Assembly: GCA_018817385.1 (NCBI GenBank)
Contig: JAHIUA010000087.1
Coordinates: forward strand, 62,001 to 126,000
From: Pseudomonadota bacterium
GTDB taxonomy: Bacteria; Desulfobacterota; Desulfobulbia; Desulfobulbales; Desulfocapsaceae
Length of the DNA: 64,000 bases
Direction of reading: 5' to 3'
Part shown: positions 1 to 8,903 of the stretch, piece after piece
Layout of the letters: each line of letters starts with the position of its first letter
Numbering within the stretch: position 1 is the first letter of the stretch
Position numbers and translations under genes: made by a program
Notes under the pieces: model-generated
Databases searched by the model: none
The model's input: only the letters and a program-made list of their open reading frames with translations
Told to the model about the DNA's origin: nothing

Positions 1-344
1 GACCATATCAGCAATCTGAGGCCCCTCCCGAACAGATTGAACGGTTTAAAACGTTGCTCAGTCAAAATCTTGAGCAAGACCTGGGTCTGAATGATTTTGC
101 CCTCCAGCTCGAGGCAAATCTTTATACCCTGTTGCGTCAGTTCAAGGCCAGGCAGGGGATTACCCCGCATGCCTATGGCATGAACTGCAGGATAGAGCAG
201 GCCCGTAAACTTCTCCAACAGGGAAAAGATAGAGGCGATAAGGTCCTGGAATGTGGATTTTTTGATCAGAGTCACATGCATCGAATCTTCAAGGCCATGA
301 CCACCGTGACCTCGCATCAATACCGCGTCAATTTTATACAATAA
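1..344 (+). CDS. AraC-family transcriptional regulator, C-terminal part
   Basis: The reading frame is open from base 3, so the 5' end lies outside the window; the TTG at 54 is not a credible start. The visible part is the DNA-binding domain of AraC regulators: two helix-turn-helix units, with the second around CGFFDQSHMHRIFKA, a close match to the usual GF-x-DQSH-x-x-R-x-F motif. The ligand-sensing N-terminal domain is missing from view, so the effector cannot be named. A LysE-type exporter remnant starts 49 bp downstream on the same strand, a common pairing of AraC regulators with amino-acid exporters, which suggests the regulator may have outlived its target. Confidence 0.88.
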   Translation, partial: PYQQSEAPPEQIERFKTLLSQNLEQDLGLNDFALQLEANLYTLLRQFKARQGITPHAYGMNCRIEQARKLLQQGKDRGDKVLECGFFDQSHMHRIFKAMTTVTSHQYRVNFIQ

Positions 345-392
345 TTCTTTGCGCTAAAACGCTACTATAGACCTCCCTTAAAGGGGGATACT

Positions 393-778
393 ATGGAGTT
401 TATACTGATCGCAGCTGCCCATTTCCTGGCCTTCCTCAGTCCAGGGCCTGATTCTTTTCTTATTCTACAGATCTCTCTTCGTTTGCCTCTGCGCTATGCT
501 ATTTCCGTGTGTGGGGGGTAGCCATGGCCAATGGGGTGTATCTGTTCATCTTTTATCTCTCCCTTTTTGCGGCGATGGTTTCCCCGGCGACCTCTCTTGT
601 CCTCCGCTGTTTTTACAGTCTGTGGATGATGGCTACTGTTTTTTTCTGGGACTGTTTGGGCGCTGTGTTGGTTAGCCGTGGGAAGGTCAGGGAGCGTCTG
701 GGCAAGGGAGTGTTCTTTGTGGGAAAAATTTCAGGAGTCATATTGACTGGTTTTGGCATCCTTCTCTTTGCCGGCTGA
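393..778 (+). pseudogene. LysE/RhtB-family amino-acid exporter, broken
   Basis: An ATG at 393 preceded by a GGGGG ribosome site opens the typical LysE N-terminus, with the family motif SPGPDSFL. The frame ends at a TAG (520-522) just after a run of six G. Homology continues in another frame from about 509 (VAMANGVYLFIF) to 778, where the C-terminal helices are recognisable. Even with the frame restored, only about 130 residues remain against about 200 in the family. The missing part is the middle, including the loop and third helix. The gene is therefore both frameshifted and internally deleted and is very unlikely to make an exporter. Confidence 0.8.
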
Positions 779-953
779 GAAGATCATGGCGGAAGGGTTT
801 GGCCTGCACTCAGGGGAATTAGGGGGCAATGATTGAGAGGGGCAGGGCGGAAAAACTGTCTGGCAGGCCAGACACCCGGCCAGGAGGAGGAACTGACCCT
901 CCCCCTCTTGGCCATGGTGCGTAGAGGAGGGGAGGGTCAACTGGAGAAGTGTA

Positions 954-1601
954 TCATTTGGCCGCAGGAATAAGCTTAGAGAGATATTCGCCGATGAGGG
1001 TGCCAAAATCAGCGGGCAGGCTGGTGTCGCTAGAACCACCATTGTACGATGCGGCCCAGGCATTGTTTGAGGTGGTAAGAACCTGTTTGTAAAGTATTTT
1101 CTCACTTCCTGCATTCCGCACTTCGACCAGAACATCCATGAAGGAACTTCCTGCAAAGGCCCCGCCCCAGAAACGAACGGCACCACTTGTTATACGCATG
1201 TCGACAATCTTCAGATCTACGATTACGCTTTTTCCGGAAAGTTTTTTACTGCTGCTATCCGTGACATTTTTATAGGTCTTTTTGTTTTTCAACTGATCAA
1301 TGATGTGTGTTTTACACTCCTGAATACTTTTCGGGTAGTCGGTCTGAATTTGTGAACTGCTTGTAAAATTCCTGATAATGATATTGTCATAGGGTGGTTG
1401 CAGCACTTTTTTGGCCAGGATCTCTTCAATGGCACCTAACTCTACTTTTTCTCCTTCAGAAGGACTCGTTGTCGCTGTACTGTTCTGCCCTTCGCGTGCA
1501 GGTACTGGTTGGGTGGCTGGACCACCGGCGCATGCACTGAGGAGAAAGAGGAGACAGACGAGGGAGAGAGTGGTCAAGAAGGGTATAGGCTGCGCATTCA
1601 T
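954..1601 (-). CDS. Outer-membrane or periplasmic lipoprotein, DUF4410-like
   Basis: The 215-residue product starts at ATG 1601, which has GGAGG seven bases upstream; an upstream in-frame start at 1655 has no such site. It has a short hydrophobic signal ending in a lipobox LSAC with Cys24, then a low-complexity Ser/Thr/Pro linker of about 35 residues. The globular region carries the pattern 'IIIRNF..' and later 'VDLKIVDMRI..VRFWGG', resembling DUF4410 lipoproteins, which have no known biochemical role. It lies downstream of the RND pump on the same strand, 327 bp away, so co-transcription is possible but not shown. The family match is by eye and moderate. Confidence 0.75.
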   Translation of the reverse strand: MNAQPIPFLTTLSLVCLLFLLSACAGGPATQPVPAREGQNSTATTSPSEGEKVELGAIEEILAKKVLQPPYDNIIIRNFTSSSQIQTDYPKSIQECKTHIIDQLKNKKTYKNVTDSSSKKLSGKSVIVDLKIVDMRITSGAVRFWGGAFAGSSFMDVLVEVRNAGSEKILYKQVLTTSNNAWAASYNGGSSDTSLPADFGTLIGEYLSKLIPAAK

Positions 1602-1928
1602 TTTAATCCTCCGGGCTGAACGATTCGATTGTGATGATTTTATAGAGCTTAGCATTCGATTTAATATGTCTTATAGCAAAGATCGGCCGTTGCCGAAACA
1701 CTGAATCTGCTGAGCAGAAAAAAATGGAGGAGGGCGGTATGAGAGTTGTTTTGGGGTGGGTGTTGATTTGTATCCGTTTTTTTTCTCCTGACAATTCCCT
1801 GGATACGGTCTCGTTCGGCCTGGTCTTGGGCATGGGTGATTTTGGCTCGGTATGCAGCGGCACCGATGGGTGGAGTTTGCAGGATCAGGAACAGGCAGAG
1901 AAGAGGGCGCAGGCTGGTATGGTAGCGC
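1602..1928 (-). other. Intergenic stretch with signal-peptide-like frame
   Basis: No convincing gene. On the minus strand, directly after the pump stop codon, a frame without ATG, GTG or TTG start reads as a hydrophobic leader (LRPLLCLFLILQ) followed by a hydrophilic part that runs to about 1661. It could be the eroded start of a third pump component such as an outer-membrane protein, but similarity is too thin to name it. Confidence 0.4.
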
Positions 1929-4900
1929 TTAACTTTCCTTGTTTTCCTCCCTTGATTCTCCTGACAGAAGGGGATAGGGACGCCAGTACTGTCTGTGCAG
2001 CCACCCTCGAACCTGCTGCTGGTTTTCCATGAAGCGATGGAAGAGATAGTAGAGACTGGGGACCACCACCAGGGTGAGGAAGGTGGCGACAATCAGACCA
2101 AAGATGACGACGACGGCCATGGAACGCCACCACTCGCTGGATTCACTGACCCAGGACCAGGCCAGGTTGCGAAAGTCAAAGGAGACCCCGCTGACCATGG
2201 GGATGAGTCCGAGGATGGTGGTGATTGCAGTGAGGAGAACCGGGCGTAAGCGGGTGGCTCCTGCGGCTATGACTGCTTCTTTGATAGCCATTCCCCGCAG
2301 GCGGAGCTGGTTGGTATAGTCGATAAGGACTATGGCATTGTTTACCACCACCCCGGCCAGAGAGATCACTCCTACTCCGGTCATGATGATGCCGAAGGGT
2401 TGTTTGAAGAGCATCAGGCCCAGAAAGGCCCCGCCCAGGGAGAGGATGACCGAGGTCATGATGATAAAGGGCTGACCCACAGAGTTGAACTGACTCACCA
2501 GAATAAGAAATATAAAGAGCAGGGCAATGACAAAGGCCTTGCTGAGGAAGGCCTCTGATTCCTGCTGATCTTCAAATTCACCGGTAAAGGTGACCTTGTA
2601 TCCAGGGGGTAAGGGTAGCTTTGCCAGGGCCTTCTCCGCCACGGCTCGTGCCACCGGACCCGGGATTTTGGTTTCATCCACATTGGCTTTGACGGTCACC
2701 ACCCGTTCGTTGTTGATGCGGACGATCTCACCGATGGAGCCTGAAAAAGTAACGGTGGCCAGGGTGGAGAGGGGGACTGTCTTGCCGTTAGGTGCCGGGA
2801 TCATCAGTTCGTGGAGGATATCGACCACTCTTCGGTCTTCTTCACCGAGTTGGACGGTGATGTCGTAATCTTCATCGTCCTCACGCAGAGAAGAGACTTC
2901 CAGTCCGTTGTAAGCCGTTTTCAGGGCAAAGCCGATCATATCAGTGCTGAGACCGAAAAGTGCGGCCTTTTGTCTGTCTACCTGCACCTGGACGGAGGGG
3001 ATACCTTCAACAAAGTTATCTTGTACATCTTCCACATGGGGCAGCTGGCTGATAATAGCGCGTATATTCCTGGCGATTTCTCCCAAGACCTGAAAGTCGT
3101 TACCGGCAATCTCTATATTGATGGGAGAGCCGGTGGGCGGACCTTCGGCCTCGCTGGCCAGGCTGATCTTTCCTCCCGGGATGTCCTGCACCCGTTTTCT
3201 GATTGCAGTCAAGGTATCATGGGAGGATTGAAACCGTTGCTCAAGGTCGAGAAAACGGACCCCGACATGGTTGGGAGTATTGCTGTCAAATGCGCTTCCT
3301 CCACCGGTTTCCACCGTGGCCTTCATGTAGATGGTCCGGATGTTGGCGAGATCGGAAGGACCGACAAAGGTTCGACCGTCATCGTGGATGTGGTCTCTGG
3401 GAGTAAGGGCCTTTTGGTAGTCATCCTCTGTTGGTTCAGTTTCTGCTCCCGCTATCTCAGCACTGGCCACAGCACCTTCTATGCGTTGCATGATGCGGTT
3501 TATATAGTTCAGATCGGCACCTTCCGGCATATCCACATTGACGTATATGCCTTTCGGCTGGATGTCGGGGAAAAACTCCTTGGGTTTTTCCAGGCCCACC
3601 ACCAGGAGCCATCCCTCCACCATGAGGATGAGAATGAAAAAGGCGACCGCAATGACCGAGAGAGGTTGGCTCAGGGCAAGACTGAGCACGGACGAGTAGC
3701 CACGGAGGAGGGGGGTGTTGATCTGTACCGGCTTCTCTGCAGCTTCCGTATCATGGGTAAGGGCCTGGCTTTTTTTCCTGGTTTTGAGAAAGATCGAGGC
3801 GAATGCCGGGTTGATGACCAGGGCCACGAAGAGCGAGGAGGAGAGGGTGATGATGAGGGTAAGCGGCAGGTAACTCATAAACTCCCCCATGATTCCGGGC
3901 CAGAACAGCATGGGGGAAAAGGCCGCCAGGGTGGTGAGCGTAGAGCCGATAACCGGGTAGGCCACCTCTGAAGTGGCCTTCATGGCCGCCTCTTTACGAG
4001 GAACGCCCTGCTCCATGAAACGGTGGATGTTTTCGACAATGACAATTGCATTGTCCACCAGCATGCCCAGGGCCAGGGTCAGGCTGAACAGGACCACCAT
4101 GTTCAGGGTAATGCCGAGGAGATAAAGGATGGTGAAGGAGAGGAGCATGGAAAAGGGAATGGCGAGGCTGACCAGGAGGGCATTGCGGATACCCATGGCA
4201 AAAAAGATGACAATGACGACCAGGACCAGACCGGAAAGGATGTTGTTCTCGAGATCAGCCACCATCCGTACAATATCCTTGGATTTATCCAGGACCTTGG
4301 TGATTTCGGTTCCCTGCGGCCAGGTTGGCTGCCGTTTGGCGATGGCCTGATCTACAGCTCTGGCAATCCCTATGATGTTTTCTCCGCTTCGTTTCTTGAC
4401 TGAAATGTTCACGGCCTGGTGACCGTCCAGGCGGGAACGACTGGTTTCTTCCTTGAAACCATCGATGATCCGGGCCACATCCTTGAGATAAACGGGATCC
4501 CCCTGGTGGGTGGTCAGAACCAGACCGTAGATCTCATCAGGAGTTTCAAACTCGCCGGGAACGCGGAGTTGAAAGCGTCCGTTCCCCAGGCGGATGGCCC
4601 CTCCTGAAGTGTTCTGGTTTTCACTGGCCACCACCTGCTGCAGAGAGTTGATGGTGAGCCCGTAATAGGCCAGTTTCTCGGGCAGGACCTCAATGCGGAT
4701 TTCCCGCTCCAGGCCTCCGCTGATCTCCACCTCCAGGACCCCGGGAATGGTTTCAATATCATCCTCAAGATCGTCGGCGATATTTTTGAGGCAGGGGAGG
4801 CCGCAGGTACCGGAAAGAGAAAAGATAAGAATGGGCATCTCAGAAAAGTTGACCTCAAAGACTGTGGGGTCATCTTCCAGGTCATTGGGCAGTTCTCCCC

Positions 4901-5246
4901 GCGCCTCATCTACCTTGTCTTTGACATCCTGCAGGGCCTGGTTGATATCGATGCCGGTGAGAAACTCGACATTGATGGAAGAGAGGCCCTCAGAGCTGAC
5001 GGATTGGATCTTTTTGACGCCGTCCAGGCCTTTGAGCTTTTTTTCGATCTCAATGGTGATGGCTGTTTCAATGTCAGCTGGGGAGACTCCGCGGTAGGTC
5101 GTGGAGACAAAGACATTGGGAATCGTGATGTCCGGGTCCGATTCACGGGGCAGGGCAAGGTAACAGTAGGTGCCGAATACCAGGATGATGACGGCCAGGA
5201 CCAGTACCGAAACAGATTTGTTGACCGCCGTATCAGAAATGATCAT
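1929..5246 (-). CDS. RND-family efflux pump, inner-membrane permease
   Basis: This 1105-residue protein has the full length and layout of an AcrB-type permease: a first membrane helix at about residues 10-30, a periplasmic porter domain opening with the YRGVSPADIE segment, a central bundle, a second large periplasmic domain and a C-terminal helix bundle. In helix 4 the proton-relay aspartate lies in GMLVDNAIVIVEN, and a matching GVVVNNAIVLIDY occurs in the second half. It would trimerise and export substrates using the proton gradient with the adaptor encoded 121 bp upstream. No TolC-like gene is nearby, so the outer-membrane channel must come from elsewhere. The substrate is unknown; the sequence resembles the drug/solvent (HAE1) group more than metal pumps. 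Confidence 0.95.
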   Translation of the reverse strand: MIISDTAVNKSVSVLVLAVIILVFGTYCYLALPRESDPDITIPNVFVSTTYRGVSPADIETAITIEIEKKLKGLDGVKKIQSVSSEGLSSINVEFLTGIDINQALQDVKDKVDEARGELPNDLEDDPTVFEVNFSEMPILIFSLSGTCGLPCLKNIADDLEDDIETIPGVLEVEISGGLEREIRIEVLPEKLAYYGLTINSLQQVVASENQNTSGGAIRLGNGRFQLRVPGEFETPDEIYGLVLTTHQGDPVYLKDVARIIDGFKEETSRSRLDGHQAVNISVKKRSGENIIGIARAVDQAIAKRQPTWPQGTEITKVLDKSKDIVRMVADLENNILSGLVLVVIVIFFAMGIRNALLVSLAIPFSMLLSFTILYLLGITLNMVVLFSLTLALGMLVDNAIVIVENIHRFMEQGVPRKEAAMKATSEVAYPVIGSTLTTLAAFSPMLFWPGIMGEFMSYLPLTLIITLSSSLFVALVINPAFASIFLKTRKKSQALTHDTEAAEKPVQINTPLLRGYSSVLSLALSQPLSVIAVAFFILILMVEGWLLVVGLEKPKEFFPDIQPKGIYVNVDMPEGADLNYINRIMQRIEGAVASAEIAGAETEPTEDDYQKALTPRDHIHDDGRTFVGPSDLANIRTIYMKATVETGGGSAFDSNTPNHVGVRFLDLEQRFQSSHDTLTAIRKRVQDIPGGKISLASEAEGPPTGSPINIEIAGNDFQVLGEIARNIRAIISQLPHVEDVQDNFVEGIPSVQVQVDRQKAALFGLSTDMIGFALKTAYNGLEVSSLREDDEDYDITVQLGEEDRRVVDILHELMIPAPNGKTVPLSTLATVTFSGSIGEIVRINNERVVTVKANVDETKIPGPVARAVAEKALAKLPLPPGYKVTFTGEFEDQQESEAFLSKAFVIALLFIFLILVSQFNSVGQPFIIMTSVILSLGGAFLGLMLFKQPFGIIMTGVGVISLAGVVVNNAIVLIDYTNQLRLRGMAIKEAVIAAGATRLRPVLLTAITTILGLIPMVSGVSFDFRNLAWSWVSESSEWWRSMAVVVIFGLIVATFLTLVVVPSLYYLFHRFMENQQQVRGWLHRQYWRPYPLLSGESREENKES

Positions 5247-5367
5247 GATCTATGGACTTGCTGTTGAGTGATGGGATGTTCCCGCTTTCTCGATTGCCTG
5301 GCCATGAAAGAGGTGGAGGCATCGAGAGGATCTGACGAAGGCTCTTCTGTCCGCATAGGCTAAGGGC

Positions 5368-6507
5368 TCATCGGTCCGGGCTGGAGAGACTGCGGATGAC
5401 CCGGACCTCCTGGCCGTCTTCTATGTCACGATGGCCTTCCACCACCACCCTGTCCCCTTCTTTCAATCCATCTGTGACCTCCACCATCCATCCCTCCATG
5501 ATGCCGAGTTGGACCAATTGCTTACGAACGACGCCTCTGTCCTCCAGATAGATGAACTGTTCCCCCTTGCGGGTGATGACTGAATAGAGGGGGATGGCCA
5601 GGGCGTTTGCCCGTTCTTCTTTAATGATATCGGCACGGACAAACATTCCGGGAAGGATGGAAAGATCCTGGTTGGCCAGGGCCAGTTCCAGCCGGTAGAC
5701 ATGGGCATTGCTCTCAGGAGCCGGAGAGAGGAAGTGCTTTTTCCCCTTAAGCTGGCGATCTCCCAGGGCCTGGATAGAGAGACTGATCTCATCAAGACCA
5801 CGTACCGCTGTCACATCCGATTCAGGAATCCCGACCACAGCTTTTACCTGCTCAATTTGCAGGATCTCGGCCACCGGATCTGCCACGGCCAGCAGCAGTC
5901 CGGCTTTGGCGTCCAGGCGGCGGATGACTCCGGACATTGGTGCTGTTATTGTGCAGCGAGAGAGTTTGAGCTGGGCATCATCCAGGGTTGCCTGGGCGGT
6001 CTGCAGTCGAGCATGAAGGTTTTCCAGCTCTGCCTGGGTGGCGATCCCCTTGGTATGCATGGTTTTGCCCCGTTGGTATTCTGCGCGGGCCAGAGTCCAG
6101 GTGGCCTGAGCAGCCTGCAGGCCAATACGATAATCAGCCTCTTCGATCCGGGCCAAAACAGTTCCTTCCTGCACCTGATCACCTTCTCTCACCAGAACTT
6201 CTTCTACCATGCCGCCGATTTTGGCCAAGAGTTCCAGGCGCTGCCAGGGTTCGACGGTTCCCGGCAGGTTGATGCGGTTGCGGAGCGGGCTGGGTTGAAT
6301 GTCCAGGACAACCACATTGAGTGCCTGTTTTTGTTCGACCTCGGCTTTGGCTTTTTCTTCTGCCAGCTGTTTCCCTTTCTCTTTGATGGCAAAAAAGCCG
6401 AGAATTGTGCAGAGGATAAGAATCAGGAGAAAGAGACGGGGAAGATTCTCCCAGACCAGGAAAACGATTCTGGCACGCCTGGTTTGTGGTGCGTAATTAG
6501 TGTTCAT
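5368..6507 (-). CDS. RND periplasmic adaptor (membrane fusion protein)
   Basis: 379 residues. An N-terminal helix at about 22-42 anchors it in the inner membrane. Then come the split lipoyl domain (VEPWQRLELLAKIGG and, after the hairpin, ITAPMSGVIRRLDAKAG), an alpha-helical hairpin at about residues 125-180, the beta-barrel domain and a membrane-proximal domain (GLKEGDRVVVEG). It bridges the RND permease to an outer-membrane channel. Its ATG overlaps the last 11 bases of the tetR gene, so regulator, adaptor and permease appear translationally linked in one operon and probably control their own expression through the upstream TetR protein. Confidence 0.94.
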   Translation of the reverse strand: MNTNYAPQTRRARIVFLVWENLPRLFLLILILCTILGFFAIKEKGKQLAEEKAKAEVEQKQALNVVVLDIQPSPLRNRINLPGTVEPWQRLELLAKIGGMVEEVLVREGDQVQEGTVLARIEEADYRIGLQAAQATWTLARAEYQRGKTMHTKGIATQAELENLHARLQTAQATLDDAQLKLSRCTITAPMSGVIRRLDAKAGLLLAVADPVAEILQIEQVKAVVGIPESDVTAVRGLDEISLSIQALGDRQLKGKKHFLSPAPESNAHVYRLELALANQDLSILPGMFVRADIIKEERANALAIPLYSVITRKGEQFIYLEDRGVVRKQLVQLGIMEGWMVEVTDGLKEGDRVVVEGHRDIEDGQEVRVIRSLSSPDR

Positions 6508-7141
6508 TGGCTATGGGGAGCTGCTGTGATGGAGAAGGACCAGGTGCCAGTCCGGTGAGCGCCTGTTTAAAGAGCATTCTTAACAGCATAAGGACATCTT
6601 CTTCTTCAAGGAGCTTACCGGAGTACCAGGCCGAGAGGGTGAGGAGATAGAGTGAATAAAAGTGGCCGATGGCAAAGAGGAGTTCAAGGTCCTGTCGCAG
6701 CTCCCCGCGCTTCTGGGCTTTTTCAAAAAAAGGGATAAAGAACATGATGAAACGATTGTCCATCTCTTTTGTCCGATCTACGGTCAGTTTCGTCGGAAAA
6801 ACAAGCTCGCGTAAATAGACTCTGCCGAAATCGTTGTTACGGGTAATATATTGAAAATTAGTCATAAATATGTCTACCAGGGTTTCCAGTAATGGTTTGT
6901 GAGTATCCGTTTTTTGGCTTATTTCCTGACGAAGGAAATCAAGCTCCTCTTCACAAAAGGCGAGAAATATTTCACTCTTGGTATGAAAGTAGCGGTAGAT
7001 GGTACCTTTGCCTATCCCTGCCGCCTTTGCCAGTTTCTCCATGCTTGTTTTTTCATACCCCTTGCTTGCGAAAAGGGTTATTGCTGCATCGAGAATGGCC
7101 TTTCTGGTCTGTCGTTTTTTTTTCTCTCGCACTCCACCCAT
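6497..7141 (-). CDS. TetR/AcrR-family regulator of the RND operon
   Basis: The 214-residue protein starts at ATG 7141 with an AGGAG site nine bases upstream; longer in-frame starts reach into dgkA and are rejected. The N-terminal domain is a standard TetR helix-turn-helix (ITLFASKGYEKTSMEKLAKAAGIGKGT split over the two helices, then IYRYFHTKSEIF). The C-terminal ligand domain is variable as expected. As first gene of the regulator-adaptor-permease operon it most likely represses the pump until a substrate binds. A perfect inverted repeat at 7211-7232, abutting the -35 boxes of both divergent promoters, is the obvious operator. Confidence 0.93.
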   Translation of the reverse strand: MGGVREKKKRQTRKAILDAAITLFASKGYEKTSMEKLAKAAGIGKGTIYRYFHTKSEIFLAFCEEELDFLRQEISQKTDTHKPLLETLVDIFMTNFQYITRNNDFGRVYLRELVFPTKLTVDRTKEMDNRFIMFFIPFFEKAQKRGELRQDLELLFAIGHFYSLYLLTLSAWYSGKLLEEEDVLMLLRMLFKQALTGLAPGPSPSQQLPIANEH

Positions 7142-7177
7142 GCTTTTGCTCCTGTGCAATAACTGACTGTGTTCGTG

Positions 7178-7206
7178 ATTGTATCCGGCCGGAATAGTTG
7201 CAGCAA
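7178..7206 (-). promoter_or_regulatory. Promoter of tetR-RND operon
   Basis: On the minus strand a TTGCTG -35 box (7206-7201) and a TACAAT -10 box (7183-7178) are separated by exactly 17 bp. Transcription would begin around 7170, about 30 bases before the tetR ATG. The match to sigma-70 consensus is good; no experimental support. Confidence 0.7.
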
Positions 7207-7210
7207 GAAT

Positions 7211-7232
7211 AAAAATGACCGCAGTCATTTTT
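7211..7232. promoter_or_regulatory. Candidate TetR operator, perfect inverted repeat
   Basis: Nine-base arms AAAAATGAC and GTCATTTTT flank a 4-base centre (CGCA). The site sits between the two divergent promoters and touches the -35 box of each, so one bound dimer pair could shut both. The ATGAC-N4-GTCAT form is typical of TetR regulators of efflux pumps. Confidence 0.72.
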
Positions 7233-7260
7233 TGTAACCTGAGCTGGGAGGGTGTACACT
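7232..7260 (+). promoter_or_regulatory. Promoter of dgkA
   Basis: TTGTAA (7232-7237) and TACACT (7255-7260) with 17-bp spacing, facing dgkA. The start point would be near 7267, giving a leader of about 30 bases. The -35 box overlaps the last base of the TetR operator. Confidence 0.6.
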
Positions 7261-7295
7261 GTTGGTGAGACGCATTGCCTGGAGGTTGGTTATTG

Positions 7296-7655
7296 ATGAA
7301 TATGGTGAATCTTTTCCAAAGAAGAATTGTACAGAGTGCGAGGTATTCCCTGCAGGGGCTGTTGCTTACCTGGAAGGAAGAAGAGGCCTTTCGGGTGGAG
7401 GTGCTCCTGGCCCTGTTCCTTGTCCCCCTTGGCCTGTATCTGGGAGAAGACCGAGTGGAAAAAGTTCTTCTGCTGGGGAGCATAGTTGTTGTCCTGATCG
7501 TTGAACTGCTGAATTCCGCCGTGGAAAGTGTGGTCAATCGAGTCGGCAGTGAGCAGCATGAACTGTCGGGACGTGCAAAGGATCAGGGCTCTGCAGCGGT
7601 TCTACTCGCTCTGCTTCTCGTCCTCGTTGTCTGGGGCTTGGTGTTGTGGCCGTGA
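7296..7655 (+). CDS. dgkA: Diacylglycerol kinase
   Basis: 119 residues with three membrane helices, the size and shape of the DgkA trimeric membrane kinase, which phosphorylates diacylglycerol (or undecaprenol in Gram-positives) with ATP. The family signature is clear: VELLNSAVESVVNRVG followed by H-x-L-x-G-x-AKDQGSAAV, which holds the catalytic Glu and the Mg-binding acidic residues. ATG 7296 is chosen because GGAGG lies about ten bases upstream; ATG 7302 is an alternative. It is transcribed away from the tetR-RND operon and shares the intergenic operator, so lipid turnover may be tied to the pump signal. Confidence 0.93.
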   Translation: MNMVNLFQRRIVQSARYSLQGLLLTWKEEEAFRVEVLLALFLVPLGLYLGEDRVEKVLLLGSIVVVLIVELLNSAVESVVNRVGSEQHELSGRAKDQGSAAVLLALLLVLVVWGLVLWP

Positions 7656-7730
7656 TCTTGAGCGAAAGTCCCAGGAGCCTGTGAACGGATATGACTGGGT
7701 AGCGTTTGCCTGTGAATCTGGAGGAAAATA

Positions 7731-8855
7731 ATGATCGTTGGTGTTCTGAAAGAGATTAAAGCTGGGGAAAACCGGGTTGCTATGACTCCATCCGGTGTGG
7801 AAATTCTGGTCCATCATGGTCATCAGGTTCTGGTGGAAAGGGGGGCAGGCCTGGGCAGTGGTTTTGCTGATGAACACTATCTTCTTTCCGGAGCCGAGAT
7901 TGTTGCTGAGACTGACAAGATTTTTGCAGCTGCTGAGATGCTTATGCACGTCAAGGAGCCGCAGCCTGAAGAATATGAGATGATCCGCAACGGTCAGGTC
8001 GTCTTCACCTATTTTCATTTTGCAGCCGCAGAAGAGTTGACCCGGGCCATGCTCAGGCGACAGGCCGTTTGTATCGCCTATGAGACCATTGAGGGGAGTG
8101 ATGGCAGCCTGCCTCTGCTTACCCCCATGAGCGAGGTGGCAGGGAGGATGGCGGCTCAGCAGGCAGCCAAATACGTGGAGCGTACCCATGGTGGGCGTGG
8201 AATTCTCCTTGGCGGAGTTCCCGGAGTAGCCCCGGCCACGGTCCTGGTTATCGGTGGTGGGGTGGTGGGGACTCATGCCGCCCAGATGGCTTGCGGACTG
8301 GGGGCCAAGGTGTATCTTCTCGATATGAACCTGGATCGTCTCCGCCACCTCTCTGCTTTCATGCCCAAAAACTGTTTTCCCATGATGTCGTCACCGGCAA
8401 CCATTCGGGAACTGGTCCAGCATGCTGATATAGTCATCGGGGCAGTCCTCCTCCATGGTGCCAGGGCTCCGAAGCTCATCAGTCGTGATATGCTGGCCAC
8501 TATGAAGGCAGGGGCGGTGATGGTGGATGTCTCCATTGATCAGGGAGGCTGTTTTGAGACCTCGCGGCCAACGACCCACAGAGATCCTATCTACGAGGTG
8601 GATGGTATCATCCACTACTGTGTAACCAATATGCCAGGCGCTGTCCCCTTGACTTCCACCATGGCCCTGACGAATGCCACCCTTCCCTATGCCCTGGAAT
8701 TGGCCGGAAAAGGCTGGCGTCAGGTCGCCATTGACAATCCAGGCGTAGGGGCCGGTTTGAATGTGGTTAACGGAAAAGTGACCTACCGCGGGGTCGCCGA
8801 GGCCTTTGCCATGGAGTACACGCCGCTGCAAACCCTGTTGGCGTCAGGCAGTTGA
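7731..8855 (+). CDS. ald: Alanine dehydrogenase
   Basis: 374 residues, full length for L-alanine dehydrogenase, which interconverts alanine and pyruvate plus ammonia with NAD. Visible marks are the N-terminal KEIKAGENRVAMTP with the substrate Arg and Lys, the EPQPEEY region (here KEPQPEEYEMI), the catalytic His/Asp area, the Rossmann motif VIGGGVVGTHAAQ and the C-terminal NMPGAVPLTSTMALTNATLPY. The ribosome site GGAGGAAAATA precedes ATG 7731. It may be co-transcribed with dgkA (75 bp upstream). In anaerobes it serves alanine use as carbon source or pyruvate/ammonium balance. Confidence 0.97.
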   Translation: MIVGVLKEIKAGENRVAMTPSGVEILVHHGHQVLVERGAGLGSGFADEHYLLSGAEIVAETDKIFAAAEMLMHVKEPQPEEYEMIRNGQVVFTYFHFAAAEELTRAMLRRQAVCIAYETIEGSDGSLPLLTPMSEVAGRMAAQQAAKYVERTHGGRGILLGGVPGVAPATVLVIGGGVVGTHAAQMACGLGAKVYLLDMNLDRLRHLSAFMPKNCFPMMSSPATIRELVQHADIVIGAVLLHGARAPKLISRDMLATMKAGAVMVDVSIDQGGCFETSRPTTHRDPIYEVDGIIHYCVTNMPGAVPLTSTMALTNATLPYALELAGKGWRQVAIDNPGVGAGLNVVNGKVTYRGVAEAFAMEYTPLQTLLASGS

Positions 8856-8903
8856 AAAACAGACTTCCCGGAAGAATGTCTTTGCGTCACTCTCGGCTCC
8901 TGG

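Noticed and set aside
512-522. Phase-variable G run in the LysE gene
   Set aside because: Restoring the frame still leaves about 70 residues missing from the middle, so switching would not give a working protein.
1661-1928. Small exported protein after the RND permease
   Set aside because: Leader-like start but no usable start codon and no family match; only noted as a possible relic.
2811-3971. 386-codon open frame on the plus strand opposite the RND gene
   Set aside because: It is antisense to a certain coding region, has no ribosome site and no family features; it arises from codon bias of the RND gene.
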